Notes: a model not told the origin generated them from the letters alone. Positions 19,493 through 28,609 are shown, counted from the stretch's first letter. The stretch is DNA of 64,000 bases from Clostridioides difficile (GCF_001299635.1 NZ_JRHN01000031.1:1-64000), one strand, 5' to 3'. Translations and numbers: made by a program.

Positions 19493-20293
19493 CTATAAAA
19501 ATTTTTCAGATACTCTATGCCAAAACTCATAATTTGACATCCTAAGTAATTTTATTTTTGCATCAGATATACTAACTTTTATATTTTCGATTTGTCTAAA
19601 TCTGTGTTCAACTCCATCAACTACAATTAATACTGAATCTTCAAATCTGTATTCTGGTGCAATTTTTATAATAGATTCATTTGAACATATTATACTTGAT
19701 GTAAAACACCTATATGCGTTGGTGTTTATTGGGTGTAAAGGTGTAATCTGCATAAGTTCAAGATTTATATCAACAATACTACCTCCGGCAGAATAGTTAT
19801 AGGCTGTTGAACCTGTGGAAGTAGAAATAATCATACCATCTCCACTAAAATTTTGTATGTGTCTATTATCAAGGTTTAAATTTAGGTGTATAGTCCTAGA
19901 CTTGTCCCCCCTTATAACAACCTCATTTACAGCAAGCATGTTGGAGCCACTAGTAGTTGTGTATACTTCAGCATTAAGAAGTGACATTTCTTGAATAATA
20001 TAATCTTTTTTTAGATAAGCTTCAATAAAGTTATCGATTTTATCTGGTAAAATATCAGGAAAAAAACCTAGATGTCCTGTATTTATACCCATTATAGGAA
20101 TTTCAGGAAAATCGAAATCTCTAACTGTCCTTAAAAAAGAGCCATCACCGCCAATTGATATAATGAGCTCTGTATCTGGATAAACATCTGAATACACTTC
20201 AAAACCAGCATTGGTAAGTTTTCTAGTTAAGAGTTCTTTAGTCTCAAGGGACTTATTTAATTGGTTTGTATTTATAGTTATAATTCTTTTCAT
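19493..20293 (-). CDS. nadK: NAD kinase
   Basis: 266 aa. Phosphorylates NAD+ to NADP+ in the cytoplasm. The diphosphate-binding GGDGS motif is at residues 48-52 (catalytic Asp D50). The NEVVI and TGSTAYNYSAGG segments that hold NAD, and the C-terminal beta-sandwich region, are all present. The length is at the short end of the normal range for Firmicutes. The start follows AGAGGTGA. It is first in a reverse-strand pair with yfcE and diverges from the ABC transporter operon. Confidence 0.93.
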   Translation of the reverse strand: MKRIITINTNQLNKSLETKELLTRKLTNAGFEVYSDVYPDTELIISIGGDGSFLRTVRDFDFPEIPIMGINTGHLGFFPDILPDKIDNFIEAYLKKDYIIQEMSLLNAEVYTTTSGSNMLAVNEVVIRGDKSRTIHLNLNLDNRHIQNFSGDGMIISTSTGSTAYNYSAGGSIVDINLELMQITPLHPINTNAYRCFTSSIICSNESIIKIAPEYRFEDSVLIVVDGVEHRFRQIENIKVSISDAKIKLLRMSNYEFWHRVSEKFL

Positions 20294-20316
20294 ATATTCA
20301 CCTCTTCATACTTTGT

Positions 20317-20325
20317 ATTATAACA
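20317..20325 (-). promoter_or_regulatory. Extended -10 element for nadK
   Basis: On the reverse strand this reads TGTTATAAT, a TGn extended -10, about 24 bases before the nadK start. No convincing -35 was seen. Confidence 0.45.
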
Positions 20326-20430
20326 TAGTTTTATAATTCTTAATTTATAAATTTATAAATGACCTAGCTTGTTGTGAATGTGTTAAAATATGTATAGGCG
20401 GGTATAAAAACATACATAAGAGGTGAAGAT

Positions 20431-21291
20431 GTGTTTGAAGTAAAGAATATCACAAAAAAATTAGGCAAATTCAAGTTGAATGATATAAACTTGAAGCTAA
20501 ATGAAGGGGATATTGTCGGCATTATAGGTCCAAATGGCTCAGGGAAGACGACTTTAATAAAAATTATAATGGGAATTATTGATGCAGATGAAGGAGAAAT
20601 TAAACTTTGTGATGAGACTATTGACGATTCTCCAATAAGTTTTAAAAACAATATTGGTTTTGTATATGATTCTTTACAATTTTATCCACACTTAAAGGTT
20701 AAAGAATTTAGAAGAATAGTATCATTGTTTTATAGTGATTTTGATAGAGAAAGATTTGATGAATATCTTAAAAAATTTGACATAGAAGAAAATATGCATA
20801 TTAAGAATTTATCTAAAGGTCAATCTGAGAAACTTATGTTGTCAAATGCACTTAGTCATAATGCTAAATTATTGATTTTGGATGAGCCAACTGCCGGAAT
20901 AGACCCAATTGTAAGGTCTGAAATAATGCAGTACTTAAAAGATTTCGTAAAAAATGGAAACAGTAGTGTAATAATTTCTACTCATAACACTGATAATTTG
21001 ATTAAAGTTGCTGATTATCTCGTTTTTATAAACAAAGGAAATCAGATTTTTACAGTTAAGAAAGATTTAATAGAACAGGAATATAAAATAATTAGAGCAA
21101 ATAAAGCAGAATTAGAAGAAATTAAAGAAAATATAGTTGGGGTAAAAGAGTATAAATATTATAATGAGGCACTTGTTAAAGTTGGAGACAGTTTGAAAAT
21201 AAAAAGTTTGTTGGTAGAAATTGATAAGCATAAGGTCAAAAATCCTACTATAGAAGAACTAATGTATTATTATGTAAATGAGGTGAAATAA
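20431..21291 (+). CDS. ABC transporter ATPase, YtrB-like
   Basis: 286 aa, GTG start after AAGAGGTGA. Walker A is GPNGSGKTT (residues 33-41). The signature is LSKGQ rather than LSGGQ, as in the YtrB/EcsA branch. Walker B is LLILDEPTAGID, and the switch His is in STHNTD. The C-terminal 70 residues beyond the ATPase fold are a small accessory domain. It powers an ABC-2-type exporter with the permease that follows, whose ATG overlaps this stop codon (TAATG). YtrB systems often respond to cell-wall antibiotics under a GntR repressor, but no regulator is encoded here. The substrate is unknown. Confidence 0.85.
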   Translation: MFEVKNITKKLGKFKLNDINLKLNEGDIVGIIGPNGSGKTTLIKIIMGIIDADEGEIKLCDETIDDSPISFKNNIGFVYDSLQFYPHLKVKEFRRIVSLFYSDFDRERFDEYLKKFDIEENMHIKNLSKGQSEKLMLSNALSHNAKLLILDEPTAGIDPIVRSEIMQYLKDFVKNGNSSVIISTHNTDNLIKVADYLVFINKGNQIFTVKKDLIEQEYKIIRANKAELEEIKENIVGVKEYKYYNEALVKVGDSLKIKSLLVEIDKHKVKNPTIEELMYYYVNEVK

Positions 21292-21977
21292 TGTTTAATT
21301 TAATAAGGAAAGATTTAATAATAGGAATTAGTTCAGATGGTATACGGAATTTAAAGTACATAGTATTATTTTTTGTTTTTTATTTTTTCCTTAATTCAAT
21401 TTCATATTATACAGTAAGTATTGTTGTGAGTTATCTAATGTTTATAAATACATTTGAGTGTGATTATGAAAATGATTCAAGGATTTTTATAAGAAGTATG
21501 CCAGTTAGTATAGAAGATATAGTATACTCAAAATATTTATTAGGTGTGGGTTTAATAATTTCTGTAACAATAGTTGTGTCTTTAATAAGCAAATTGACAT
21601 CACTAGTATTTTTCAGAAATATGGTTTTAAATGATGTATTTTTCTCTATAAATATATTCTTAGCAATTTTAGCGATTTTACTTCCTTTAATTTTTAAATT
21701 TGGATATGGCAAAATGAAAGTTTGTAGTCTAATAATAAGTATTTTAATCTACTTTGCATATGGGGGTCTTCTAAAGACGATTAGCATGGTTGTATATCAA
21801 GTAAAGCATTTTAATTATAGTAAAATTGGAGGAGTATATCTTTCAAATTATGTAACTGATATGGTTAATACTAAATACATAAACCTGTATAGCATTACGT
21901 TTTTAACAATAATAATTTTTATAATATCGATGTATTTTTCTATTAAGATTTCAAAAAAGAATAAGTTTAATTATTAA
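21291..21977 (+). CDS. ABC-2-type permease
   Basis: 228 aa with six predicted membrane helices and little else. It resembles the ABC2_membrane_5 group of short exporter permeases (YFFLNSISYYTV near the start; an FECDYENDSRIFIRSMPVS loop after helix 2 contains the typical short motif near the ATPase contact). It overlaps the ATPase gene by one base, so coupled translation and a joint complex are expected. It ends in a basic tail. The cargo cannot be inferred. Confidence 0.8.
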   Translation: MFNLIRKDLIIGISSDGIRNLKYIVLFFVFYFFLNSISYYTVSIVVSYLMFINTFECDYENDSRIFIRSMPVSIEDIVYSKYLLGVGLIISVTIVVSLISKLTSLVFFRNMVLNDVFFSINIFLAILAILLPLIFKFGYGKMKVCSLIISILIYFAYGGLLKTISMVVYQVKHFNYSKIGGVYLSNYVTDMVNTKYINLYSITFLTIIIFIISMYFSIKISKKNKFNY

Positions 21978-22028
21978 AATTTAAATTAATATTATAGCAC
22001 AATAGCACAAAATATAAGGAGACTAGAA

Positions 22029-22571
22029 ATGAATAAGTTTATAAAGGTTTCATTTTTTATTTTTGGGATTTTTACACTATTCATAGCTATAAATAAATTA
22101 GTATATAGAGATATGGTAAGTGTCAAAGATTATGAAATAAATCATTTAGAGGAAATTGGTTTTGATTTTGATAGCAGGAGAAGTAGAGATGTTGGTACTA
22201 TTGTAAGATTTAAAATAAGTAATAATAGTAGATATAGTTATAGGCTAAGAAGTGCTAAAATGAAGTTTGAAAACTGTGTAGAAAATAAAAAAGGAATAAA
22301 TAAATGTTCTTCATATGTAAATATAGATTTATCTAATGAAAAAAATTCTGTAACTGAAAAAACTCTAAAATATGGAATAAAGCCAAATAATCAAGGTTAT
22401 GTTGACTTTATAATTCCAAAAGGGTTAAGTTTTGATTATAGATACTTTAATCAGTCTAGCATGAGTGTCGAATATAAGGGAGAATACATTGTCGATATTC
22501 CAATGGCAGAAGGTTTATATTTAGTAGTTGGCAAAAATAATGATATATGGAACTCTACTATTATGGAATAA
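22029..22571 (+). CDS. Membrane-anchored protein of unknown function
   Basis: 180 aa. I do not recognise it. One N-terminal hydrophobic helix (about residues 5-24) with a basic start suggests a signal anchor. The remaining 150 residues are predicted outside the membrane, rich in alternating polar and hydrophobic residues like a beta-sandwich. Two Cys about 12 residues apart (ENCVENKKGINKC) could form a disulfide. It has no lipobox. It begins 51 bases after the ABC permease stop with AAGGAGA ahead of it, so it is probably the third gene of that operon and perhaps an accessory to the exporter; that role is inference from position. Confidence 0.6.
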   Translation: MNKFIKVSFFIFGIFTLFIAINKLVYRDMVSVKDYEINHLEEIGFDFDSRRSRDVGTIVRFKISNNSRYSYRLRSAKMKFENCVENKKGINKCSSYVNIDLSNEKNSVTEKTLKYGIKPNNQGYVDFIIPKGLSFDYRYFNQSSMSVEYKGEYIVDIPMAEGLYLVVGKNNDIWNSTIME

Positions 22572-22658
22572 TTTTTAAAAATTGAAAAATCAACCAATCA
22601 TATATATAATTAAGAATAATATGAGGTTTATAAACATTCAGATTAGGAGGGGTATTTG

Positions 22659-23126
22659 ATGTCAATAAGTAATGTAAGAGAGTATTTTAAAGGATTTGGA
22701 AGAGAAGAAAGTATATTGGAGTTTGAACAATCTAGTGCTACTGTAGAGCTTGCAGCTGAAGCAGCAGGTGTTATTCCAGCAAGGATAGCTAAGACACTTT
22801 CATTTAAGATAGGTGATGATGCAATATTAATTGTAACAGCTGGAGATGCTAAGATTGATAATAAGAAATATAAGGCTGAATTTAGTTGTAAAGCAAAGAT
22901 GTTAACACCAGAAGAAGTGCTAGAGTTTACTGGACATGCTATTGGAGGTGTTTGCCCATTTGGTTTAAAGAATCCTTTAAAAGTTTATTTAGATGACTCA
23001 ATGAAAAGATTTGATACAGTGTTTCCTGCATGTGGAAGTAGTAATTCTGCAATAGAACTTACTTGTGATGAAATGGAGAAGTTCTCTAATTGTGAAAAAT
23101 GGGTGGATGTTTGTAAGAATTGGTAA
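22659..23126 (+). CDS. YbaK/EbsC-type aminoacyl-tRNA deacylase
   Basis: 155 aa. Family members hydrolyse mischarged aminoacyl-tRNA in trans (YbaK acts on Cys-tRNA-Pro). The fold is recognised from AARIAKTLSF-like residues (IPARIAKTLSF), GDAKIDNKKY with the conserved Lys, and the glycine-rich GHAIGGVCPFGL segment. A one-codon-longer TTG start overlaps the ATG. I use ATG 22659 because it is 8 bases after TAGGAGGGG. It is followed by a strong terminator. The amino acid specificity is not known; the closest named groups are YbaK and YeaK/ProX. Confidence 0.85.
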   Translation: MSISNVREYFKGFGREESILEFEQSSATVELAAEAAGVIPARIAKTLSFKIGDDAILIVTAGDAKIDNKKYKAEFSCKAKMLTPEEVLEFTGHAIGGVCPFGLKNPLKVYLDDSMKRFDTVFPACGSSNSAIELTCDEMEKFSNCEKWVDVCKNW

Positions 23127-23160
23127 AAAATATAGTAAATTATAGTAGAAGTTTGTAAAA

Positions 23161-23201
23161 AACTATCCCTGTATAAATCGTATACAGGGATAGTTTTTTT
23201 G
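23161..23201 (+). terminator. Terminator after the YbaK-type gene
   Basis: Perfect 15-bp stem AACTATCCCTGTATA/TATACAGGGATAGTT with a 4-base loop, then seven Ts. Classic Rho-independent terminator. Confidence 0.9.
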
Positions 23202-23844
23202 ATGAAATATTTATAAATCTAATGGGAAAATCTAATTTAAACTAATAATCCAAAATAAAGTTAAAAAATTCTGATTTTTCTTCTAAATTAAAAAAAAATG
23301 ACAAAAAAATGGAAAAAATGTAGTAAATATTGTTAAAAAAATAATTAGAAATTATTGAAAAATTATCCTTTGAGTGATACTATTATAAATGTAAGATATT
23401 TAAAAAACAAAATAATCATAAAAAAGCAAGATTATTTAGCTCTATTAAAATAATTTTTATATGATAAAAAAATTTTTATATGGGTTAAAAATAGTAGTGA
23501 AAGTAGCAATGTATATACTCTATTACTATTGAAATACCCTAAAAGTAAATATCATAAACAAATTATTTTATCTATGACCATTGTGAGAGAAGTCTTATTT
23601 TAGCTTGAAATTTCACAAAATTCCAAAAAGCGAGATTTTTTTTAAGTGTAGTTGATTTTAAATTAACAATTTATAATTAAATTAATGTCATAATTGGTTA
23701 GTATAATTGCATATAAATATAGAGCTGACTTTAATTAAGGTTATAAATTTCTCGACGTATGTTCAAATACTTTATTATAGATGCTGCCGAGATTTTAATT
23801 AATAAATGAAAATAAAATATTTATAAAATACTGAGGAGGCTATT
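23202..23844 (+). other. Long AT-rich leader region upstream of the butyrate operon
   Basis: About 640 bases without a gene. I see no ORF with a ribosome site and no known riboswitch. It holds the Rex-like site described separately, a TATAAT at 23702-23707 without a good -35, and, between that and bcd, an imperfect hairpin. In the hairpin, TAATTAA...TTTCTCG (23732-23755) faces CGAGATTTTAATTAA (about 23788-23802), so the mRNA may start with a structured 5' region. AATAGTA/TACTATT repeats near 23489-23530 are a weaker pairing. Confidence 0.5.
23652..23669. promoter_or_regulatory. Candidate Rex operator upstream of bcd
   Basis: TTGATTTTAAATTAACAA resembles the clostridial Rex site TTGTTAA-N4-TTAACAA. 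The right half is perfect (7/7) and the left half matches 4 of 7. It lies 33 bases before a TATAAT at 23702. Rex, an NADH/NAD+ sensor, is known to control butyrate genes in clostridia. Binding here is inference. Confidence 0.45.
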
Positions 23845-24981
23845 ATGGATTTAAATTCTAAAAAATATCAGATGCTTAAAGAGTTATATGCAAGCTTCGC
23901 TGAAAATGAAGTTAAACCTTTAGCAACAGAACTTGATGAAGAAGAAAGATTTCCATACGAAACAGTGGAAAAAATGGCAAAAGCAGGAATGATGGGTATA
24001 CCATATCCAAAAGAGTATGGTGGAGAAGGTGGAGATACTGTAGGATACATAATGGCAGTTGAAGAATTGTCTAGAGTTTGTGGTACTACAGGAGTTATCT
24101 TATCAGCTCATACATCTCTTGGTTCTTGGCCTATATATCAATATGGTAACGAAGAACAAAAACAAAAATTCTTAAAGCCATTAGCAAGTGGGGAAAAATT
24201 AGGAGCATTTGGTCTTACTGAACCTAATGCTGGAACAGATGCGTCTGGACAACAAACAACTGCTGTTTTAGATGGAGATGAATACATACTTAATGGCTCA
24301 AAAATATTTATAACAAATGCAATAGCTGGTGATATATATGTAGTGATGGCAATGACTGATAAGTCTAAAGGGAACAGAGGAATATCAGCATTTATAGTTG
24401 AAAAAGGAACTCCTGGATTTAGCTTTGGGGTTAAAGAAAAGAAAATGGGTATAAGAGGTTCTGCTACTAGCGAATTAATATTTGAAGATTGCAGAATACC
24501 TAAAGAAAATTTACTTGGAAAAGAAGGACAAGGATTTAAGATAGCGATGTCTACTCTTGATGGTGGTAGAATTGGTATAGCAGCACAAGCTTTAGGTTTA
24601 GCACAAGGAGCTCTTGATGAAACAGTTAAATATGTAAAAGAAAGAGTACAATTTGGTAGACCACTATCAAAATTCCAAAATACACAATTCCAATTAGCTG
24701 ATATGGAAGTTAAAATACAAGCGGCTAGACATCTTGTATATCAAGCAGCTATAAACAAAGATGAAGGAAAACCTTATGGAGTAGAAGCAGCGATGGCAAA
24801 ACTATTTGCAGCTGAAACAGCTATGGAAGTTACTACAAAGGCTGTACAACTTCATGGTGGATATGGATACACTCGTGACTATCCAGTAGAAAGAATGATG
24901 AGAGATGCTAAGATAACTGAAATATATGAAGGAACTAGTGAAGTTCAAAGAATGGTTATTTCAGGAAAATTATTAAAATAG
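23845..24981 (+). CDS. bcd2: Butyryl-CoA dehydrogenase
   Basis: 378 aa, start after CTGAGGAGG. FAD enzyme reducing crotonyl-CoA to butyryl-CoA. Acyl-CoA dehydrogenase layout: N-terminal helical domain, beta domain with GAFGLTEPNAGTD, and C-terminal helical domain with the substrate-binding RVQFGRPLSKFQ. The catalytic base is E362 in IYEGTSEVQ. EtfB and EtfA are encoded directly downstream. Together they form the Bcd-EtfAB complex that couples crotonyl-CoA reduction to ferredoxin reduction by electron bifurcation, as described for clostridia including C. difficile. First gene of the operon, with a 700-base upstream region. The number in the symbol follows the usual naming for this locus. Confidence 0.93.
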   Translation: MDLNSKKYQMLKELYASFAENEVKPLATELDEEERFPYETVEKMAKAGMMGIPYPKEYGGEGGDTVGYIMAVEELSRVCGTTGVILSAHTSLGSWPIYQYGNEEQKQKFLKPLASGEKLGAFGLTEPNAGTDASGQQTTAVLDGDEYILNGSKIFITNAIAGDIYVVMAMTDKSKGNRGISAFIVEKGTPGFSFGVKEKKMGIRGSATSELIFEDCRIPKENLLGKEGQGFKIAMSTLDGGRIGIAAQALGLAQGALDETVKYVKERVQFGRPLSKFQNTQFQLADMEVKIQAARHLVYQAAINKDEGKPYGVEAAMAKLFAAETAMEVTTKAVQLHGGYGYTRDYPVERMMRDAKITEIYEGTSEVQRMVISGKLLK

Positions 24982-25036
24982 ATAAATACAATATACACAA
25001 TAGGTCGATATTAAAATAGATATGGAGGAAGGATTT

Positions 25037-25819
25037 ATGAATATAGTCGTTTGTATAAAACAAGTTCCAGATACAACAGAAGTTAAACTAGATCCTAATA
25101 CAGGTACTTTAATTAGAGATGGAGTACCAAGTATAATAAACCCTGATGATAAAGCAGGTCTAGAGGAAGCTATAAGATTAAAAGAAGAAATGGGTGCTCA
25201 TGTAACTGTTATAACAATGGGACCTCCTCAAGCAGATATGGCTTTAAAAGAAGCTTTAGCAATGGGTGCAGATAGAGGAATATTATTAACAGATAGAGCA
25301 TTTGCAGGTGCTGATACTTGGGCGACTTCATCAGCATTAGCAGGAGCATTAAAAAATATAGACTTTGATATTATAATAGCTGGAAGACAGGCTATAGATG
25401 GAGATACTGCACAAGTTGGTCCTCAAATAGCTGAACATTTAAAACTTCCATCAATAACATATGCTGAAGAAATAAAAACTGAAGGTGAATATGTATTAGT
25501 AAAAAGACAATTTGAAGATTGTTGTCATGACTTAAAAGTTAAAATGCCATGCCTTATAACAACTCTTAAAGATATGAACACACCAAGATACATGAAGGTT
25601 GGAAGAATATACGATGCATTTGAAAATGATGTAGTAGAAACTTGGACTGTAAAAGATATAGAAGTTGACCCTACTAATTTAGGTCTTAAAGGTTCTCCAA
25701 CTAGTGTATTTAAATCATTTACAAAATCAGTTAAACCAGCTGGCACAATATACAATGAAGATGCAAAAACATCAGCTGGAATTGTAATAGATAAATTAAA
25801 AGAGAAGTTTATCATATAA
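25037..25819 (+). CDS. etfB1: Electron transfer flavoprotein beta subunit
   Basis: 260 aa. Small Etf subunit; in the bifurcating type it carries the FAD that takes electrons from NADH. Motifs: the MNIVVCIKQVPDT start, VITMGPPQA, and the nucleotide-binding AGRQAIDGDTAQVGPQIAE. A frame-compatible ATG 15 bases upstream is part of the ribosome site (ATGGAGGAAGG), so ATG 25037 is used. It lies 55 bases after bcd and 18 bases before etfA, fitting a 1:1:1 complex. Confidence 0.93.
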   Translation: MNIVVCIKQVPDTTEVKLDPNTGTLIRDGVPSIINPDDKAGLEEAIRLKEEMGAHVTVITMGPPQADMALKEALAMGADRGILLTDRAFAGADTWATSSALAGALKNIDFDIIIAGRQAIDGDTAQVGPQIAEHLKLPSITYAEEIKTEGEYVLVKRQFEDCCHDLKVKMPCLITTLKDMNTPRYMKVGRIYDAFENDVVETWTVKDIEVDPTNLGLKGSPTSVFKSFTKSVKPAGTIYNEDAKTSAGIVIDKLKEKFII

Positions 25820-25837
25820 TTTAAGGGGGGATAAAGA

Positions 25838-26848
25838 ATGGGTAACGTTTTAGTAGTAATAGAACAAAGAGAAAATGTAATTCAAACCGTTTCTTTAGAA
25901 TTGCTAGGAAAGGCTACAGAAATAGCAAAAGATTATGATACAAAAGTTTCTGCATTACTTTTAGGAAGTAAAGTAGAAGGTTTAATAGATACATTAGCAC
26001 ACTATGGAGCAGATGAAGTAATTGTAGTTGATGATGAAGCTTTAGCAGTGTATACAACTGAACCATATACAAAAGCAGCTTATGAAGCAATAAAAGCAGC
26101 TGACCCAATCGTTGTACTATTTGGAGCAACTTCAATAGGTAGAGATTTAGCTCCTAGAGTATCTGCTAGAATACATACAGGACTTACTGCTGACTGTACA
26201 GGTCTTGCAGTAGCTGAGGATACAAAATTATTATTAATGACAAGACCTGCTTTTGGTGGAAATATAATGGCAACAATAGTTTGTAAAGATTTCAGACCTC
26301 AAATGTCTACAGTTAGACCAGGAGTTATGAAGAAAAATGAAATCGATGAAACTAAAGAAGCTGTAATCAATCGCTTTAAAGTAGAATTTACTGAAGCTGA
26401 CAAATTAGTTCAAGTTGTAGAAGTAATAAAAGAAGCTAAAAAACAAGTTAAGATAGAAGATGCTAAGATACTAGTTTCTGCAGGACGTGGAATGGGTGGA
26501 AAAGAAAACTTAGACGTACTTTATGAATTAGCTGAAATCATAGGTGGAGAAGTTTCTGGTTCTCGTGCCACTATAGATGCAGGATGGTTAGACAAAGCAA
26601 GACAAGTTGGTCAAACTGGTAAAACTGTAAGACCAGACCTTTATATAGCATGTGGTATATCTGGAGCAATACAGCATATAGCTGGTATGGAAGATGCTGA
26701 GTTTATAGTTGCTATAAACAAAAATCCAGAAGCTCCAATATTTAAATATGCTGATGTTGGTATAGTTGGAGATGTTCATAAAGTACTTCCAGAACTTATC
26801 AGTCAATTAAGTGTTGCAAAAGAAAAAGGTGAAGTTTTAGCTAACTAA
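25838..26848 (+). CDS. etfA1: Electron transfer flavoprotein alpha subunit
   Basis: 336 aa, start after TTAAGGGGGG. Large Etf subunit. The N-terminal domain pairs with EtfB. The C-terminal half binds FAD: SAGRGMGGKEN, SGSRATIDAGW, GQTGKTVRPDLYIACGISG and the INKNPEAPIF segment. No ferredoxin-like N-terminal extension is present, so electrons must pass through the two flavins and Bcd. It sits between etfB and crt with tight spacing. Confidence 0.93.
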   Translation: MGNVLVVIEQRENVIQTVSLELLGKATEIAKDYDTKVSALLLGSKVEGLIDTLAHYGADEVIVVDDEALAVYTTEPYTKAAYEAIKAADPIVVLFGATSIGRDLAPRVSARIHTGLTADCTGLAVAEDTKLLLMTRPAFGGNIMATIVCKDFRPQMSTVRPGVMKKNEIDETKEAVINRFKVEFTEADKLVQVVEVIKEAKKQVKIEDAKILVSAGRGMGGKENLDVLYELAEIIGGEVSGSRATIDAGWLDKARQVGQTGKTVRPDLYIACGISGAIQHIAGMEDAEFIVAINKNPEAPIFKYADVGIVGDVHKVLPELISQLSVAKEKGEVLAN

Positions 26849-26866
26849 TTTCTTGGGGAGGATATT

Positions 26867-27664
26867 ATGAGTACAAGTGATGTTAAAGTTTATGAGAATG
26901 TAGCTGTTGAAGTAAATGGAAATATATGCACAGTGAAAATGAATAGACCTAAAGCCCTTAATGCAATAAATTCTAAAACTTTAGAAGAACTTTATGAAAT
27001 ATTTGTAGATATTAATAATGATGAAACTATTGATGTTGTAATATTGACAGGGGAAGGAAAAGCATTTGTAGCTGGAGCAGATATTGCATATATGAAAGAT
27101 TTAGATGCTGTAGCTGCTAAAGATTTTAGTGGCCTAGGAGCAAAAGCTTGTGGAGAAATAGAAAATAGCAAAAAAGTAGTAATAGCTGCTGTAAATGGAT
27201 TTGCTTTAGGTGGAGGATGCGAACTTGCAATGGCATGTGATATAAGAATTGCATCTGCTAAAGCTAAATTTGGTCAACCAGAAGTAACTCTTGGAATAAC
27301 TCCAGGATATGGAGGAACTCAAAGACTTACAAGATTGGTTGGGATGGCAAAAGCAAAGGAACTAATCTTTACAGGTCAAGTTATAAAAGCTGATGAAGCT
27401 GAAAAAATAGGGCTAGTAAATAGAGTAGTTGAGCCAGAAGTTTTAATGGAAGAAGTTGAAAAATTAGCTAAGGTAATAGCTAAAAATGCTCAACTTGCAG
27501 TTAGATACTCTAAAGAAGCAATACAACTTGGTGCTCAAACTGATATAAATACTGGAATAGATATAGAATCTAATTTATTTGGTCTTTGTTTCTCAACTAA
27601 GGACCAAAAAGAAGGAATGTCAGCTTTTATTGAAAAAAGAGAAGCGAACTTTATAAAAGGGTAA
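26867..27664 (+). CDS. crt2: 3-hydroxybutyryl-CoA dehydratase (crotonase)
   Basis: 265 aa, start after TTGGGGAGG. Hydro-lyase interconverting 3-hydroxybutyryl-CoA and crotonyl-CoA. The crotonase-fold oxyanion hole is in AFVAGADI (about residues 66-73) and GFALGGGCEL. The two catalytic glutamates are E119 and E139, 20 residues apart as in enoyl-CoA hydratases. It is separated from hbd by 99 bases containing a strong stem-loop, the only large gap between crt and its neighbours. Confidence 0.92.
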   Translation: MSTSDVKVYENVAVEVNGNICTVKMNRPKALNAINSKTLEELYEIFVDINNDETIDVVILTGEGKAFVAGADIAYMKDLDAVAAKDFSGLGAKACGEIENSKKVVIAAVNGFALGGGCELAMACDIRIASAKAKFGQPEVTLGITPGYGGTQRLTRLVGMAKAKELIFTGQVIKADEAEKIGLVNRVVEPEVLMEEVEKLAKVIAKNAQLAVRYSKEAIQLGAQTDINTGIDIESNLFGLCFSTKDQKEGMSAFIEKREANFIKG

Positions 27665-27688
27665 AAAATCTAATTAAAAATATATTTG

Positions 27689-27729
27689 CTGTTAACTAGA
27701 TTAAATAAATATTTTAATCTAGTTAGCAG
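27689..27729 (+). other. Intercistronic stem-loop between crt and hbd
   Basis: CTGTTAACTAGATTA (27689-27703) pairs with TAATCTAGTTAGCAG (27715-27729) over 15 bp with one G-U pair and an 11-base loop. The following bases are AATATAAATAC, with no T run, so it is unlikely to be a full terminator. It may be an mRNA processing or stability element. Confidence 0.75.
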
Positions 27730-27763
27730 AATATAAATACTAAAATAACAGGAGGTTATAACT

Positions 27764-28609
27764 ATGAAATTAGCTGTAATAGGTAGTGGAACTATGGGAA
27801 GTGGTATTGTACAAACTTTTGCAAGTTGTGGTCATGATGTATGTTTAAAGAGTAGAACTCAAGGTGCTATAGATAAATGTTTAGGCTTATTAGATAAAAA
27901 TTTAACTAAGTTAGTTACTAAAGGAAAAATGGATGAAGCTACAAAAGCAGAAATATTAAGTCATGTTAGTTCAACTACTAACTATGAAGACTTAAAAGAT
28001 ATGGATTTAATAATAGAAGCATCTGTGGAAGATATGAACATAAAGAAAGATGTTTTCAAATTATTAGATGAGTTATGCAAAGAAGATACTATTTTAGCAA
28101 CAAATACTTCATCTTTATCTATAACAGAAATAGCTTCTTCTACTACTAGACCAGATAAAGTTATAGGAATGCATTTCTTCAATCCAGTTCCTATGATGAA
28201 ATTAGTTGAGGTTATAAGCGGTCAGTTAACATCAAAAGTTACTTTTGATACAGTATTTGAACTATCTAAGAGTATCAATAAAGTGCCAGTAGATGTATCT
28301 GAATCTCCTGGATTTGTAGTAAACAGAATACTTATACCTATGATAAATGAAGCTGTTGGTATATATGCAGATGGCGTTGCAAGTAAAGAAGAAATAGATG
28401 AAGCTATGAAATTAGGAGCAAACCATCCAATGGGACCACTAGCATTAGGTGACTTAATAGGATTAGACGTTGTTTTAGCTATAATGAATGTTCTATATAC
28501 TGAATTTGGAGATACTAAGTATAGACCACATCCACTTTTAGCTAAAATGGTTAGAGCTAATCAGTTAGGAAGAAAAACTAAGATAGGATTCTATGATTAC
28601 AATAAATAA
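27764..28609 (+). CDS. hbd: 3-hydroxybutyryl-CoA dehydrogenase
   Basis: 281 aa, start after CAGGAGG. NAD(P)H-linked reduction of acetoacetyl-CoA to 3-hydroxybutyryl-CoA. The Rossmann dinucleotide motif is GSGTMGSGIVQTFA at residues 7-20. The catalytic His is in GMHFFNPVPMMKLVE, with an N-terminal-type Glu in this segment, and the C-terminal helical domain (NHPMGPLALGDLIGLD) provides dimer contacts. Single-domain bacterial HBD of normal length. Part of the butyrate operon. Confidence 0.93.
   Translation: MKLAVIGSGTMGSGIVQTFASCGHDVCLKSRTQGAIDKCLGLLDKNLTKLVTKGKMDEATKAEILSHVSSTTNYEDLKDMDLIIEASVEDMNIKKDVFKLLDELCKEDTILATNTSSLSITEIASSTTRPDKVIGMHFFNPVPMMKLVEVISGQLTSKVTFDTVFELSKSINKVPVDVSESPGFVVNRILIPMINEAVGIYADGVASKEEIDEAMKLGANHPMGPLALGDLIGLDVVLAIMNVLYTEFGDTKYRPHPLLAKMVRANQLGRKTKIGFYDYNK

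Noticed and set aside
27689-27729. Operon-ending terminator between crt and hbd
   Set aside because: No T run follows the stem, and hbd and thl complete the same pathway downstream.
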